Positions 24,759 through 33,562 of a stretch of 64,000 nucleotides of DNA are shown here, in pieces; position 1 is the stretch's first letter; each line of letters opens with the position of its first letter. The stretch is from CAZFYZ01 sp964523735. GTDB taxonomy: Bacteria > Armatimonadota > UBA5829. A program made the translations under genes and the position numbers. Where the stretch lies: assembly GCA_964523735.1 (NCBI GenBank), contig CAZFYZ010000005.1, positions 1 through 64,000 on the forward strand. The letters run 5' to 3'. The notes below the pieces were generated by a model, which saw only the letters and a program-made list of their open reading frames with translations, had not been told where the DNA came from and did not search any database.

Positions 24759-25153
24759 AGCTCAACAACAGAGGAAACTGGACGCTGATCGGGTTACTTG
24801 CGGCGGTCGCCATTGTGGCCATTCTCGCGGCTTACTACACCGTCGGCGGCGGTGGTGTTGGCACGGTCAAGAAGGACAGTAAGCTGCTGGACAGCAAGAG
24901 CGAGAAGAAGACAGTAATAGGCCAATCCATCGATACCGGCAAGGCTGCCGATTGCCAACAGCGAATACACCAGATCAGGCTAGGCATCGACGCGTATAAG
25001 AGTTCCAGCGCCAGCGATGCGAATCCGTCCTCGTTCAAGGACATCGGCCTTGGTGTTTCCACGGACTACTTCAAGTGTCCGGTGTCCGGCCAGGCCTATA
25101 CGTATGACCCGGCGACGGGCAGAGTCCAGTGCCCGACGCACACGCAGTACTAG
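24755..25153 (+). CDS. Pseudopilin-like small protein inside the acc operon
   Basis: 132 residues, overlapping accB by ATGA. The N-terminus RGNWTLIGLLAAVAIVAILA resembles a type IV pilin/pseudopilin N-terminus (RGFTLIELL...), but lacks the usual Phe+1 and Glu+5. After a polar linker the rest has CQQRIHQIRLGIDAYKSS and a C-terminal pair CPVSGQAYTYDPATGRVQC typical of small Armatimonadota/Planctomycetes pilin-like proteins. Whether it is processed and assembled is not certain. Its place between accB and accC is odd. Confidence 0.6.
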   Translation: MKLNNRGNWTLIGLLAAVAIVAILAAYYTVGGGGVGTVKKDSKLLDSKSEKKTVIGQSIDTGKAADCQQRIHQIRLGIDAYKSSSASDANPSSFKDIGLGVSTDYFKCPVSGQAYTYDPATGRVQCPTHTQY

Positions 25154-25166
25154 GTGGGGGTTTCGC

Positions 25167-26516
25167 TTGTTCAAGAAAGTATTGGTAGCCAATCGAGGTG
25201 AGATTGCTCTCAGGGTAATCCGGGCCTGCAAGGAGATGAAGATCGCTACGGTAGCCATCTACTCCGAGGCCGACCGGGACTCGCTCCACGTTCGGATGGC
25301 GGATGAGGCGATCTGTGTGGGCCCTCCGCCGAGCAAAGACAGCTACCTCAACATGCCGAATATCATCAGTGCCGCGGTTATCACCGGCGCTGAGGCCATT
25401 CACCCCGGCTACGCCTACTTCTCCGAGCAAGCCAGCTTCGCCGAGGCGTGCGAGGCCTGCAACCTCAAGTTCATCGGCCCGAAGCCGTCGGCGATCGAAC
25501 TGATGGGCGACAAGGCGCGCGCCAAAGAGACAGCGGCCAAGGCAGGAGTTCCTGTTATCCCCGGCAGCAAGGGCATCGTTCAGAGTGAACAGGATGCTTT
25601 CAAGACCGCTTCGAAGATGGGCTACCCGATCAGGCTCAAGGCAACTGCGGGCGGCGGCGGTCGGGGGATTCGCGTGGTTCACAGCCAGGATGATCTCGCC
25701 GGTCAGCTCAAGATCGCTCAGGCCGAGGCGGAGTCGGCGTTTGGCAATGGCGAGCTCTACATCGAGAAGGAGATCGAGGAGCCGAGGCACGTTGAGATCC
25801 AGATAATGGGTGATGAGCACGGGCACTATGTCCACCTCGGCGAGCGCGAATGCTCTATCCAGCGCCGAAACCAGAAGCTCATCGAGGAGTCGCCGTCGGT
25901 CGCCGTCACTCCACGCATACGGGAGCGCATGGGCGAAGCCGCGATCAAGCTGGCCAAGGCCGTCGGTTATGTGAACGCAGGCACGGTCGAGTTTCTGCTG
26001 GATAGCCATGGCGACTTCTACTTCATGGAGATGAACACTCGGGTCCAGGTCGAGCATCCGGTGACCGAGGCTGTCACGGGCGTTGATATCGTGAAAGAGC
26101 AGCTCAGGGTAGCGTCCGGCGAGAAGCTGGATGTCACTCAGAAGGACATCCACCTGGATGGGCACGCGATTGAGTGCAGGATCATCGCCGAAGACCCCAT
26201 TAACAACTTTGCGCCTTCAGTGGGCACGATCAGCCACCTGGCAGCGCCCGGCGGGATCGGGGTCAGGCTCGATACGCACGTCTACGCGGGGTACGAAGTG
26301 CCGCCTTACTACGACGCGATGCTCTGCAAACTCATCGTGTGGGGCAAGGACCGCACAGAAGCAATAGCCAGGATGATGCGCTGCCTCTCGGAGTTCGAGA
26401 TCGAGGGGATCAAGACGAATATCGAGTATCAGATGCAGATCATCTCGAACCCATACTTCCGCAATGGCGAGCTGTCGACGAGCTTCATTCCCAGGCGCAT
26501 GGCGGCAGGAGGATAG
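25167..26516 (+). CDS. accC: Acetyl-CoA carboxylase biotin carboxylase subunit (AccC)
   Basis: 449 residues. LFKKVLVANRGEIALRVIRA at the N-terminus is diagnostic; then GGGGRGIRVVH (ATP loop), GDEHGHYVHLGERECSIQRR, and MEMNTRVQVEHPVTE. One unusual residue: PIRLKATAGGGG where PVVIKAAAGGGG is usual. It carboxylates biotin on AccB using ATP and bicarbonate. The start is TTG 25167 after AGGTGGGGG; the long upstream open frame overlaps the pilin-like gene and is spurious. Followed by nusB 23 nt later. Confidence 0.95.
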   Translation: MFKKVLVANRGEIALRVIRACKEMKIATVAIYSEADRDSLHVRMADEAICVGPPPSKDSYLNMPNIISAAVITGAEAIHPGYAYFSEQASFAEACEACNLKFIGPKPSAIELMGDKARAKETAAKAGVPVIPGSKGIVQSEQDAFKTASKMGYPIRLKATAGGGGRGIRVVHSQDDLAGQLKIAQAEAESAFGNGELYIEKEIEEPRHVEIQIMGDEHGHYVHLGERECSIQRRNQKLIEESPSVAVTPRIRERMGEAAIKLAKAVGYVNAGTVEFLLDSHGDFYFMEMNTRVQVEHPVTEAVTGVDIVKEQLRVASGEKLDVTQKDIHLDGHAIECRIIAEDPINNFAPSVGTISHLAAPGGIGVRLDTHVYAGYEVPPYYDAMLCKLIVWGKDRTEAIARMMRCLSEFEIEGIKTNIEYQMQIISNPYFRNGELSTSFIPRRMAAGG

Positions 26517-26539
26517 GGGCCGCTGCTCCAGCCCTGCCG

Positions 26540-26989
26540 ATGAAGAAGACCCGACGCGCTGCTCGAGAACTGGCCCTGAATGTGCTCTATCAGTGGGATG
26601 CCTCCCGGGTGCCCTTTGATGAGGCCCTTGAGACCGCCATGGAATTTGCTGACATGACCGGGATCGGAGGCAACGACACCGAACGCGCCTCCGAGGCAAG
26701 AGACTATGCGCGCATGCTCGCCTGCGGCGTCAAGGACAGCATTCAAGAGCTGGACAAGCACATCGATGCGCTTGCCGAAGGTTGGCCGGTGGACCGGCAG
26801 CCGGCGGTGGATCGGAACATACTGCGAATCGCGATCTACGAGATCAGCCGCGTGGATTCAGTGCCCCCGATCGTGGCGGTGGATGAGGCTGTAGAGCTTG
26901 CAAAGAAGTTCTCGACTGCCGAGTCAGGCAAGTTCGTTAACGGAGTCCTGGCCGGGTATCTGAAGCAGGTACTAGGTGATGGGGGTTAG
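26540..26989 (+). CDS. nusB: Transcription antitermination protein NusB
   Basis: 149 residues, typical. MKKTRRAARELALNVLYQWD begins the all-helical fold; the conserved C-terminal part reads DRNILRIAIYEISRVDSVPP and VDEAVELAKKFSTAESGKFVNGVLA. NusB with NusE binds boxA RNA for rRNA antitermination. ATG 26540. Between accC and folD, a common order. Confidence 0.95.
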   Translation: MKKTRRAARELALNVLYQWDASRVPFDEALETAMEFADMTGIGGNDTERASEARDYARMLACGVKDSIQELDKHIDALAEGWPVDRQPAVDRNILRIAIYEISRVDSVPPIVAVDEAVELAKKFSTAESGKFVNGVLAGYLKQVLGDGG

Positions 26990-27043
26990 GTGTTGGGGTC
27001 GAGGCCGGCCCTAACACCTAACACCCAATACCCAACACCGGAG
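26982..27043. repeat. Heptad repeat hairpin in the nusB-folD gap
   Basis: Left arm GGGGGTTAGGTGTTGGGG (26981-26998) faces right arm CCTAACACCTAACACCCAAT ... CCCAACACC at 7-nt steps. The arms can pair across GTCGAGGCCGGC. It begins at the nusB stop codon and ends at the folD ribosome site. Confidence 0.75.
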
Positions 27044-27049
27044 GAAGAA

Positions 27050-27904
27050 TTGGCAGCACAGATACTTGACGGCGCCGGTTTGGCGAAGCAGATTCGAGCT
27101 GAGCTCGCTCAGGAAGTGGAGAAGCTCAAGGCGGAACGGGGCATCACGCCCAGGCTCTCAGTCATACTTGTGGGTGAGGATCCCGCTTCAGTCACCTATA
27201 CCCGCATGAAGAAGAAGGCCTGCGAAGCCGCGGGTATGCTCAGCGACCTGATCGAGCTTCCTGCTGACAGCACGCAGGAGTCGATCAAGGATGTCATCAC
27301 CAAGCTCAACGCCGACAAGACCGTGCACGGGATCATGGTGCAGCATCCGGTTCCCAAGCACCTAGATGAGCTCGACATCCTCTCGACCGTTTCTGTCAAC
27401 AAGGATGTGGACGGCATCAGCGCGTTGAGCCTAGGCCGGCTCGTGCTTGGAACAGCGGACTTCGTTTCCTGCACGCCCCTCGGGATCGTAACTCTCATGG
27501 AGAAGTACGGAATCGAGATCAAGGGCAAAGAAGCCGTCGTCGTCGGTCGAAGCATCATCCTTGGCAAGCCGGTTGCGCTGGCCCTGCTGGAGAGGCACGC
27601 GACGGTTACCATCTGCCATTCAAGAACGCAGGATCTCGCCGGAGTCGTTGGCCGGGCGGATATCGTGGTTGCGGCCATAGGAAAGGCCGAGCTTATCAAG
27701 GGCGACTGGATCAAGCCCGGTGCTGTCGTGATTGACGCCGGCTACAACAGGGTTGAGGGTCGTGACAAGGACGTGGGGGATGTCGAGTTCGATGCTGCCG
27801 CCGAGCGCGCAAGCTGGATCACCCCCGTACCGGGTGGCGTCGGCCCGATGACAATCGCCATGCTGCTCATGCAGACGGTTAGAGCGGCGGAGAAGTTCGG
27901 ATAG
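27050..27904 (+). CDS. folD: Bifunctional methylenetetrahydrofolate dehydrogenase/cyclohydrolase FolD
   Basis: 284 residues, standard length. Motifs: SVILVGEDPASVTYTRMKKK (catalytic Lys region), QHPVPKHLDELDIL, PCTP replaced by SCTPLGIV, VVGRSIILGKP (NADP site), TICHSRT and TPVPGGVGPMTIAMLL. It interconverts methylene-THF, methenyl-THF and 10-formyl-THF. The TTG at 27050 follows GGAGGAAG, while the upstream frame is built from the heptad repeat, so the earlier start is rejected. Confidence 0.95.
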   Translation: MAAQILDGAGLAKQIRAELAQEVEKLKAERGITPRLSVILVGEDPASVTYTRMKKKACEAAGMLSDLIELPADSTQESIKDVITKLNADKTVHGIMVQHPVPKHLDELDILSTVSVNKDVDGISALSLGRLVLGTADFVSCTPLGIVTLMEKYGIEIKGKEAVVVGRSIILGKPVALALLERHATVTICHSRTQDLAGVVGRADIVVAAIGKAELIKGDWIKPGAVVIDAGYNRVEGRDKDVGDVEFDAAAERASWITPVPGGVGPMTIAMLLMQTVRAAEKFG

Positions 27905-27988
27905 GGAGTTATGAGTTCTAAGTTTTGAGTTTCGAGTTGAGAGGCGAGGCCACAACTCAAAACTCATAACTCAACACTCAGAACTGAC
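27903..27988. repeat. Heptad repeat hairpin between folD and the zinc-ribbon/TPR gene
   Basis: Left arm repeats GAGTTAT, GAGTTCT, AAGTTTT, GAGTTTC, GAGTTGA; right arm repeats ACAACTC, AAAACTC, ATAACTC, AACACTC, AGAACTG. Both have exact 7-nt period and are complementary, about 35 nt each. Clearest member of the family. Confidence 0.85.
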
Positions 27989-27991
27989 ACG

Positions 27992-28987
27992 ATGCGCCAG
28001 TGTAAGGACTGCAGGATAATCCTCGAGAATGATGTTCGGTTTTGCCCGAACTGCGGCAAGAGCGTCGCGGGCGGTGAAGGCGACGAGCCCGATCTGCGTC
28101 TCGCGGCGCTTCTGACCTCGGCGAGCCTGCATAAGATCAAGAAGGACTACGACGCGGCTATAGCCGATGCCACCGAGGCGCTGGAGATCGACCCCAACAA
28201 TGCTGACGTGGCCGCGCTGCTGGCGGCGATCTACGAGCAGAAGGGCAATAAGGACGAGGCAGCGGTCTGGTATCGGATTGCGCTCGATCTGGACCCGAAG
28301 AATGCGGCAACCAAGGCAAGGCTGGATCGGGTGACTGGGCTCGACGGCCGTGCTCGCCGCCATCTGCCCTGGTGGTGGTATGCACTTGCCTCCGGCACGG
28401 CAGCTCTGCTTGTCATCTTGACGATCCTGCTCACCGTGGCCGTGGTCAAGCCGAAGCGCGCGGCCGAGCGCAGGGCTAGCGACTCGCGGCCAAGAGAGGC
28501 AGCAACCAGCCCTCAGGTGCGCTCGACAACGACTCCTCTGCAAGCCCCGCTAGCGGGGCCGACAACTGCGAGCACAGGCTCGCCTGGGGCAGCCGCCAGC
28601 CGCACGACCGGAGAGCAGGCTGTCAAGGACAAGCTGGTTCAGTCCGAGCGGGTTCTGGCCTCGGGCGCCAAAGTGGATGATCTGACGGCCGATCCCCGAC
28701 AGGGGGTGGTGACAGTCACGTTCTCGCTGGGGCACAACCCGCCTGTAACCCGCGCACGAGTACTGTCGACGGCCTGGGAGATCTCCCGCGAGGCATTCGA
28801 CTCTAGCTCCGAGGCCAAGTTCATCACTGTCCGGTGCCTGATAGCGCCTGGAGGCCCCAGCACTACTCAGATTGCGTTTGTCGGCGACATTGCCCGGTCA
28901 TCCTTCGAGTCGGTCGGCGATAGCCCCAACTCGATGCAGCTCGACCAGGCGTTCACGGCTCAATGGTGGAATCCGAACATCAGATGA
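27992..28987 (+). CDS. Zinc-ribbon plus TPR membrane protein
   Basis: 331 residues. An N-terminal zinc ribbon (CKDCRIILENDVRFCPNCG) is followed by two TPR units (DAAIADATEALEIDPNNADV; GNKDEAAVWYRIALDLDPKN). One membrane helix lies at about 130-152 (ASGTAALLVILTILLTVAVV), then a linker of low complexity and a C-terminal beta-rich domain. A related layout is at 60272. Role unknown; ribbon and TPRs suggest a scaffold at the membrane. Next gene overlaps by ATGA. Confidence 0.7.
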   Translation: MRQCKDCRIILENDVRFCPNCGKSVAGGEGDEPDLRLAALLTSASLHKIKKDYDAAIADATEALEIDPNNADVAALLAAIYEQKGNKDEAAVWYRIALDLDPKNAATKARLDRVTGLDGRARRHLPWWWYALASGTAALLVILTILLTVAVVKPKRAAERRASDSRPREAATSPQVRSTTTPLQAPLAGPTTASTGSPGAAASRTTGEQAVKDKLVQSERVLASGAKVDDLTADPRQGVVTVTFSLGHNPPVTRARVLSTAWEISREAFDSSSEAKFITVRCLIAPGGPSTTQIAFVGDIARSSFESVGDSPNSMQLDQAFTAQWWNPNIR

Positions 28988-30945
28988 CAGAAGTCACCAA
29001 CCTATACACTCGCCTGAGCACAGGCAACGAACTGCTCTCACTGCCCGAGATATCGACCGCGACGGCAGGGGTTCTGAGCGCCGGCTTTATCTACAGCTCG
29101 TTTCGGGCTTGTATTGAACTGCATGGTTCTGCAGAGCACCCCTTCTTGCGCCCGACAGTTGAAGTGGAGGGCAGGGAGCTGTTTGAGGGCGGCATCAACA
29201 GTGAGCTGTTGTCGTACTGGGTGCCCAGGTTCGAGGTCACTCGGTCAGGAATCAGAGCCTCCTCCACAGTATTCGCCCCACTCGATCGGCGCGGGTTCGT
29301 CTGCGTTCTTGAATTCGAGAACGTCTCGGAGAATGACCTAGAGGTAAAGGCCGGCTGGCGGACCTGTTGGGAATCAACGTTTCACGCAGCCAAGCTTCCC
29401 AAGCTTATGGCGGGGGCAAAGCACGCTCGGATAAGCAAATGGCGGCAGGGAGTCCCGGTCGTCGAGTATCGTGGACACACGCCGCTTTTCGCAGTGGCGA
29501 TGGTCACTGGCGAGCTTGTTCCCGTAGACCTCCGAAGCGCTATCACGCCCGAGGCACCTGCCTGGAGCGATGAGGAGGTCAGAGCCCCAGCCGGTCGCCC
29601 ATTATTCTGCGACGCCGTCGGCTGTTGGACTCTCAAGCCAGGCGAGAAGCGGGTCTTCCCCCTATATATGGGGATCGGTATGGAAGAAGTCTCCGCTATC
29701 GCTTCGGCCCAAGAGCTGAAGCTGCATGGCTGGGAGAGGATGCTCGCCGGTCTAACCAGTTGGCTGGATGCGCGCACGATCGACTGCGAAGATGACGATA
29801 TCAAGCGTATCATCAACATGAACTCGTTCTACAACTACTTCTACTGTCAGGCGATCGCACTTGACACCGAAGAGTTGGTTGTGATGTCTGCGCGCAGTGC
29901 TCGAAGCGACAGGTGTGCCTCATATAACGATCGCGATGCGCTGATGTGGTCACTGCCGGCGGTCCTGCAGGTGAACTGGAGCCAGGCCCGCGCGCTGTTG
30001 CTCCATGGTCTGACTGCGCAGCTTCCTAACCTGGGCATACGCTCGCGCTGCATAAGCGGGATAGTCCTCGAGCCTGGTCTTCAGCTCGACCAACTGTGCG
30101 CACCACTGCAAGCTCTGCACGCGTATGTGCAGTTGACCGGGGATATGTCGGTGCTCTTCGACCGGCGGGTCCAGAACGGTATCAACAGTCTTCAGCAAAC
30201 GCTCGCGGCCCAACGGCATCAAGATGTGGAGCTGTTCGAGACTCTGCTGCTGCCTTCGGGGGAGCCGTCCACTCTGCCGTATGTCTGCTACTCGAATGTG
30301 ATCGTCTGGCGAGCCCTCAGGGACGCGTGCTGGATGTATGATCTGATACGCGACTTGGATCGCTCACTGGAGGCCCGATCTCTGGCGGACAAGATCAGGT
30401 CGGCGGTGATGGCAAACTTAGTGGTTGAGGGTCCGTTCGGACGGCAGTTTGCGCGCGCGGTCGATCTGGAGGGCAACTTCGAGCTGGGCGACGATCCGGG
30501 GGGCAGCCTGCAGATGCTGCCGTATCTAGGATTCTGCTCCCACGAAGATCGAGTGTATCGCAACACGATCAAGTGGATAAACTCAGAGCATAACCCCCGC
30601 TTCGAGGAGTGGGCTTGGAATCGATCGGAACACGGAAACCGATCGGTGCTGGCCGCCATTAATGATCTGCTGGCGGGACGCAAGGAGGCGGCTCTCGACT
30701 TCATCAAGTCAAGCAATATGGACTCTGGGATAGCGTGTGAGACGGTTGATGGAAGAACTGGTGAGGCGATAGACGGCAAGGGCTACGCAAGCGCGGCGGG
30801 CTACCTCGCGCACGGGCTTCGTATCGCCCTGAATCTCGAACTGCCCGAGAAGGCGGCGGTAACGCAGCAGCGCAGACCGGGCGAGGTGCTGTACCAACCG
30901 CCACCGCCTGAGGCCAGCCCGAGGCCGAAGAAGGCTCGATTGTAG
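28984..30945 (+). CDS. Predicted six-hairpin glycosidase-like protein
   Basis: 653 residues, no signal peptide. The first 250 residues are beta-rich (TAGVLSAGFIYSSFRACIEL ... FAPLDRRGFVCVLEF). The rest is helical with pairs like YNDRDALMWSLPAVLQVNW, QLTGDMSVLFDRRVQ and ALRDACWMYDLIRDL, as in (alpha/alpha)6-barrel carbohydrate enzymes such as GH15, GH63, GH125 or phosphorylases. Candidate acid residues are the RD in YNDRD and the Glu/Asp-rich loops, but I cannot name a family. ATG 28984 overlaps the previous stop. Its stop codon lies in a GTAG palindrome. Confidence 0.5.
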   Translation: MTEVTNLYTRLSTGNELLSLPEISTATAGVLSAGFIYSSFRACIELHGSAEHPFLRPTVEVEGRELFEGGINSELLSYWVPRFEVTRSGIRASSTVFAPLDRRGFVCVLEFENVSENDLEVKAGWRTCWESTFHAAKLPKLMAGAKHARISKWRQGVPVVEYRGHTPLFAVAMVTGELVPVDLRSAITPEAPAWSDEEVRAPAGRPLFCDAVGCWTLKPGEKRVFPLYMGIGMEEVSAIASAQELKLHGWERMLAGLTSWLDARTIDCEDDDIKRIINMNSFYNYFYCQAIALDTEELVVMSARSARSDRCASYNDRDALMWSLPAVLQVNWSQARALLLHGLTAQLPNLGIRSRCISGIVLEPGLQLDQLCAPLQALHAYVQLTGDMSVLFDRRVQNGINSLQQTLAAQRHQDVELFETLLLPSGEPSTLPYVCYSNVIVWRALRDACWMYDLIRDLDRSLEARSLADKIRSAVMANLVVEGPFGRQFARAVDLEGNFELGDDPGGSLQMLPYLGFCSHEDRVYRNTIKWINSEHNPRFEEWAWNRSEHGNRSVLAAINDLLAGRKEAALDFIKSSNMDSGIACETVDGRTGEAIDGKGYASAAGYLAHGLRIALNLELPEKAAVTQQRRPGEVLYQPPPPEASPRPKKARL

Positions 30946-30962
30946 CCGGCGTCTCCGACGCC
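30940..30962. repeat. GTAG palindrome, half copy, overlapping a stop codon
   Basis: TTGTAGCCGGCGTCTCCGAC GCC: contains the self-complementary GGCGTCTCCGACGCC and the TTGTAG arm seen in full at 35841. The TAG of the glycosidase-like gene is part of the arm. No CTACAA partner is present, so it is a half unit. Confidence 0.6.
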
Positions 30963-30985
30963 GAGAGCCGCATCGGAGGATCAAG

Positions 30986-31669
30986 ATGCCAAGATACATC
31001 GAGGAGCTTGTCAGCCAACAGGTTCGCAAGTCGGAGATGGCCCGGGCGAAGACCCGGGAGGGCGAGCCACCCATATGCCCGACGATTACTATATCGCGGC
31101 GCATGGGCAGCGGCGCGCGGGTCATCGCTGAGAAGCTTGCCCATGACTGCGGCTATAGCCTGTGGAGCAAGGAACTCATTGACGCAGTTGCGCAGGATGC
31201 ACACGTTTCGAAGCGTGTCGTGTCAGCGTTTGATGAGAAGGCGATTTCTGAGATCGAGGTATTCACGCGGTCCATCCTGGGAGACTACGAGCTGGGCGGC
31301 TTCCTCTACGGCAAGCACCTCGCTCGCGCCATCGCTTCCATTGCCAAGCTCGGGAACGCGATCATCCTCGGCCGAGGGGCCAACTTCCTGCTGCCGAACG
31401 CACTCAATATCCGCATTGATGCCACCGACGAGCATCGTATCTCGAACATGATCAAGTTCGAGGACATGAGTCGGTCCGCGGCGGAGGCCAAGATCAGAGC
31501 CTCAGACCATGAGCGCTACGAGTTCCTGGTGCGGATGTTTGGCCGGGAACGCGTCGAGAACGCCAGTTACGACCTGACCCTGTGCATGGATTCGTTCTCA
31601 ATAGATGATGCCGTAGAGATCGTTAAGACTGCAGTCAGCCGTTGGCGCAAACGGCTGGAGGCAGAATAG
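30986..31669 (+). CDS. Cytidylate-kinase-like family protein
   Basis: 227 residues of the cytidylate kinase 2 group. PTITISRRMGSGARVIAEKLA carries a P-loop variant (SRRMGSGA); LWSKELIDAVA, GNAIILGRGANFLL and IDATDEHRISNMIK resemble the CMP-binding and lid regions. These proteins are often encoded away from true cmk genes and their substrate is unproven. ATG 30986 with CGGAGGA upstream. Followed by hpnC. Confidence 0.8.
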   Translation: MPRYIEELVSQQVRKSEMARAKTREGEPPICPTITISRRMGSGARVIAEKLAHDCGYSLWSKELIDAVAQDAHVSKRVVSAFDEKAISEIEVFTRSILGDYELGGFLYGKHLARAIASIAKLGNAIILGRGANFLLPNALNIRIDATDEHRISNMIKFEDMSRSAAEAKIRASDHERYEFLVRMFGRERVENASYDLTLCMDSFSIDDAVEIVKTAVSRWRKRLEAE

Positions 31670-31743
31670 GATCAAGCGCCCCCATCAATAGACTCTCCTC
31701 TGCGCTATAACACCAGCCAATTGCGGGTATTAGATGGGAGACC

Positions 31744-32655
31744 ATGAATGCTAACCCGCAGGCAGCTCACTTTGATCCCGCAAGGCAGTTCCTTCCGGAC
31801 GATGTCGCGCGGCTCGCTCCGGAGGAACTCTGCCGCAAGCTCGCCCGCACTCACTACGAGAACTTCACGGTGGGCTCCTTTCTTCTCCCTAAGAGCCTCC
31901 GGCGGCACGTCTACAACATCTACGCCTACTGCCGCGTCTGCGACGATCTGGCGGATGAGACCGGCGACCCAAAGATGTCGCTACGGCTGCTCGAGTGGTG
32001 GCGAGAGGAGCTGGCGGTCTGCTATCAGGGCCGGCCACGGCACCCGATCTTTCGCGCGCTCGCCGAGACGATTGAGCAGTTCGACATCCCCTCCAAGCCC
32101 TTCGTTGACCTGATCAGCGCGTTCGAGCAGGATCAGCGAGTCACCAGATACGCCTCATTCGAGGAGCTCTTGGGCTACTGCGAGAGATCAGCTAACCCTG
32201 TCGGCCGACTGTTCCTCCATCTGCTGGGCTATCGTGACGAGGCACGCCAACGTCTGGCCGACTTCACCTGCACAGCACTGCAGCTGGCGAACTTCTGGCA
32301 GGATATTCCCACCGACTACGCCAAGGGGCGCGTCTATCTGCCACAGGAGGACCTGGAGCGGTTCGGCTACACCGAGGCCGAGCTGCGGAACGGCATCCGG
32401 AACCCCGCCTTCGTCCAGTTGATGCGGTTTGAGATAGCAAGGACACGGGAACTCTTTGAGCGCGGAGCCCCGCTCGCCCGCCTCGTATCAGACACGGGAG
32501 CCGCGGACGTGGCGCTATTCACAGCCGGCGGCATGTCGCTGCCGGACGCGATCGAGAAGCGCGGATTCGATGTGTTCCACGGACGGGTCAAGGTCTCGTC
32601 GTGGACGAAGCTTGCCCTCATTGCCAGGGCCATAGAAGGCCGGTGGAGGCGTTAG
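31744..32655 (+). CDS. hpnC: Squalene synthase-like protein HpnC
   Basis: 303 residues of the squalene/phytoene synthase family. First Asp-rich motif YCRVCDDLADE; second QDIPTDYAKGRVYLPQED. NFTVGSFLLPKSLRRHVYNI is typical for HpnC. It acts with HpnD and HpnE: HpnD makes presqualene diphosphate, HpnC turns it to hydroxysqualene, HpnE reduces that to squalene. The three genes are adjacent with little or no gap. No squalene-hopene cyclase is in the window. Confidence 0.92.
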   Translation: MNANPQAAHFDPARQFLPDDVARLAPEELCRKLARTHYENFTVGSFLLPKSLRRHVYNIYAYCRVCDDLADETGDPKMSLRLLEWWREELAVCYQGRPRHPIFRALAETIEQFDIPSKPFVDLISAFEQDQRVTRYASFEELLGYCERSANPVGRLFLHLLGYRDEARQRLADFTCTALQLANFWQDIPTDYAKGRVYLPQEDLERFGYTEAELRNGIRNPAFVQLMRFEIARTRELFERGAPLARLVSDTGAADVALFTAGGMSLPDAIEKRGFDVFHGRVKVSSWTKLALIARAIEGRWRR

Positions 32656-32656
32656 G

Positions 32657-33562
32657 GTGTCTCTAGGCATCACAAAGAAGGAACTGGCGTTCTCATACCG
32701 CTACTGCCGCGATGTGGCACGCAAGCGCGCGCGCAATTTCTACTACTCGTTCATCGTGCTGCCGCGGGAGAAGCGCGACGGCATGTGCGCGGTCTACGCT
32801 TTCATGCGCTACTGCGACGACATCGCTGATGACCCCAGCGTGCAAGGTGACAAGCGGCGCATGCTCGAGAAATGGCGGGCGTCACTCGACAGGGCCGCGC
32901 GAGGGCAATACGAAGACAGCGAGATTCTGCCCGCGTTTCACGACACGGTGGTCAAGTTCGGCATCCCGATAGGCTACTTCCACGAGCTGATCGATGGCGC
33001 GGCAATGGACTTGTCCATGGATCGCTACGAGAGCTTTGATCAACTCTATGATTACTGCTACAAAGTGGCTTCGGTTGTAGGGTTGGTATGCATTCACATA
33101 TTCGGCTTCGACTCAGACGAAGCGACTCGGCTGGCGGAGTATTGTGGGATCGCCTTTCAGCTCACGAATATACTGCGAGATCTGAAAGAGGATGCCTCTA
33201 TGGGCCGCGTCTATCTGCCGGATGAAGACCTGTGGGCCTTCGGCTACTCGAGCGAGGACCTGGCGCAGGGAGTCACAGATGATCGATTTCAGCGGATGAT
33301 GCTCTTCGAGGTAGACAGGGCCCGATGCTACTACAACGCCGCTATGCCGCTTCTGGACATGGTCCACGAATCAGGCCGACCCGGGCTCTCGGCGATGATC
33401 GAGATCTACTCTGGGCTGCTGGAGAAGATCGAGCGCAGCAACTACGACGTATTTGCTCACCGTGTCTCGCTGTCCGCTCCGAAGAAGCTCTCGATCGCGG
33501 CTAAGACGATCCTCAAGTCACGACTGAATGGAGGACGGCCATCTCTGCGCGCATCGCGGTGA
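32657..33562 (+). CDS. hpnD: Presqualene diphosphate synthase HpnD
   Basis: 301 residues. Motif 1 MRYCDDIADD, motif 2 LRDLKEDASMGRVYLPDED; RARNFYYSFIVLPREKRDGM is the characteristic N-terminal stretch. It couples two farnesyl diphosphates into presqualene diphosphate. GTG start at 32657 with GGAGG 7 nt upstream inside the end of hpnC. Overlaps hpnE by about 20 nt. Confidence 0.93.
   Translation: MSLGITKKELAFSYRYCRDVARKRARNFYYSFIVLPREKRDGMCAVYAFMRYCDDIADDPSVQGDKRRMLEKWRASLDRAARGQYEDSEILPAFHDTVVKFGIPIGYFHELIDGAAMDLSMDRYESFDQLYDYCYKVASVVGLVCIHIFGFDSDEATRLAEYCGIAFQLTNILRDLKEDASMGRVYLPDEDLWAFGYSSEDLAQGVTDDRFQRMMLFEVDRARCYYNAAMPLLDMVHESGRPGLSAMIEIYSGLLEKIERSNYDVFAHRVSLSAPKKLSIAAKTILKSRLNGGRPSLRASR

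Noticed and set aside
26990..27049. N-terminal extension of FolD
   Set aside because: Built from the heptad repeat; the TTG with GGAGGAAG gives the usual FolD start.
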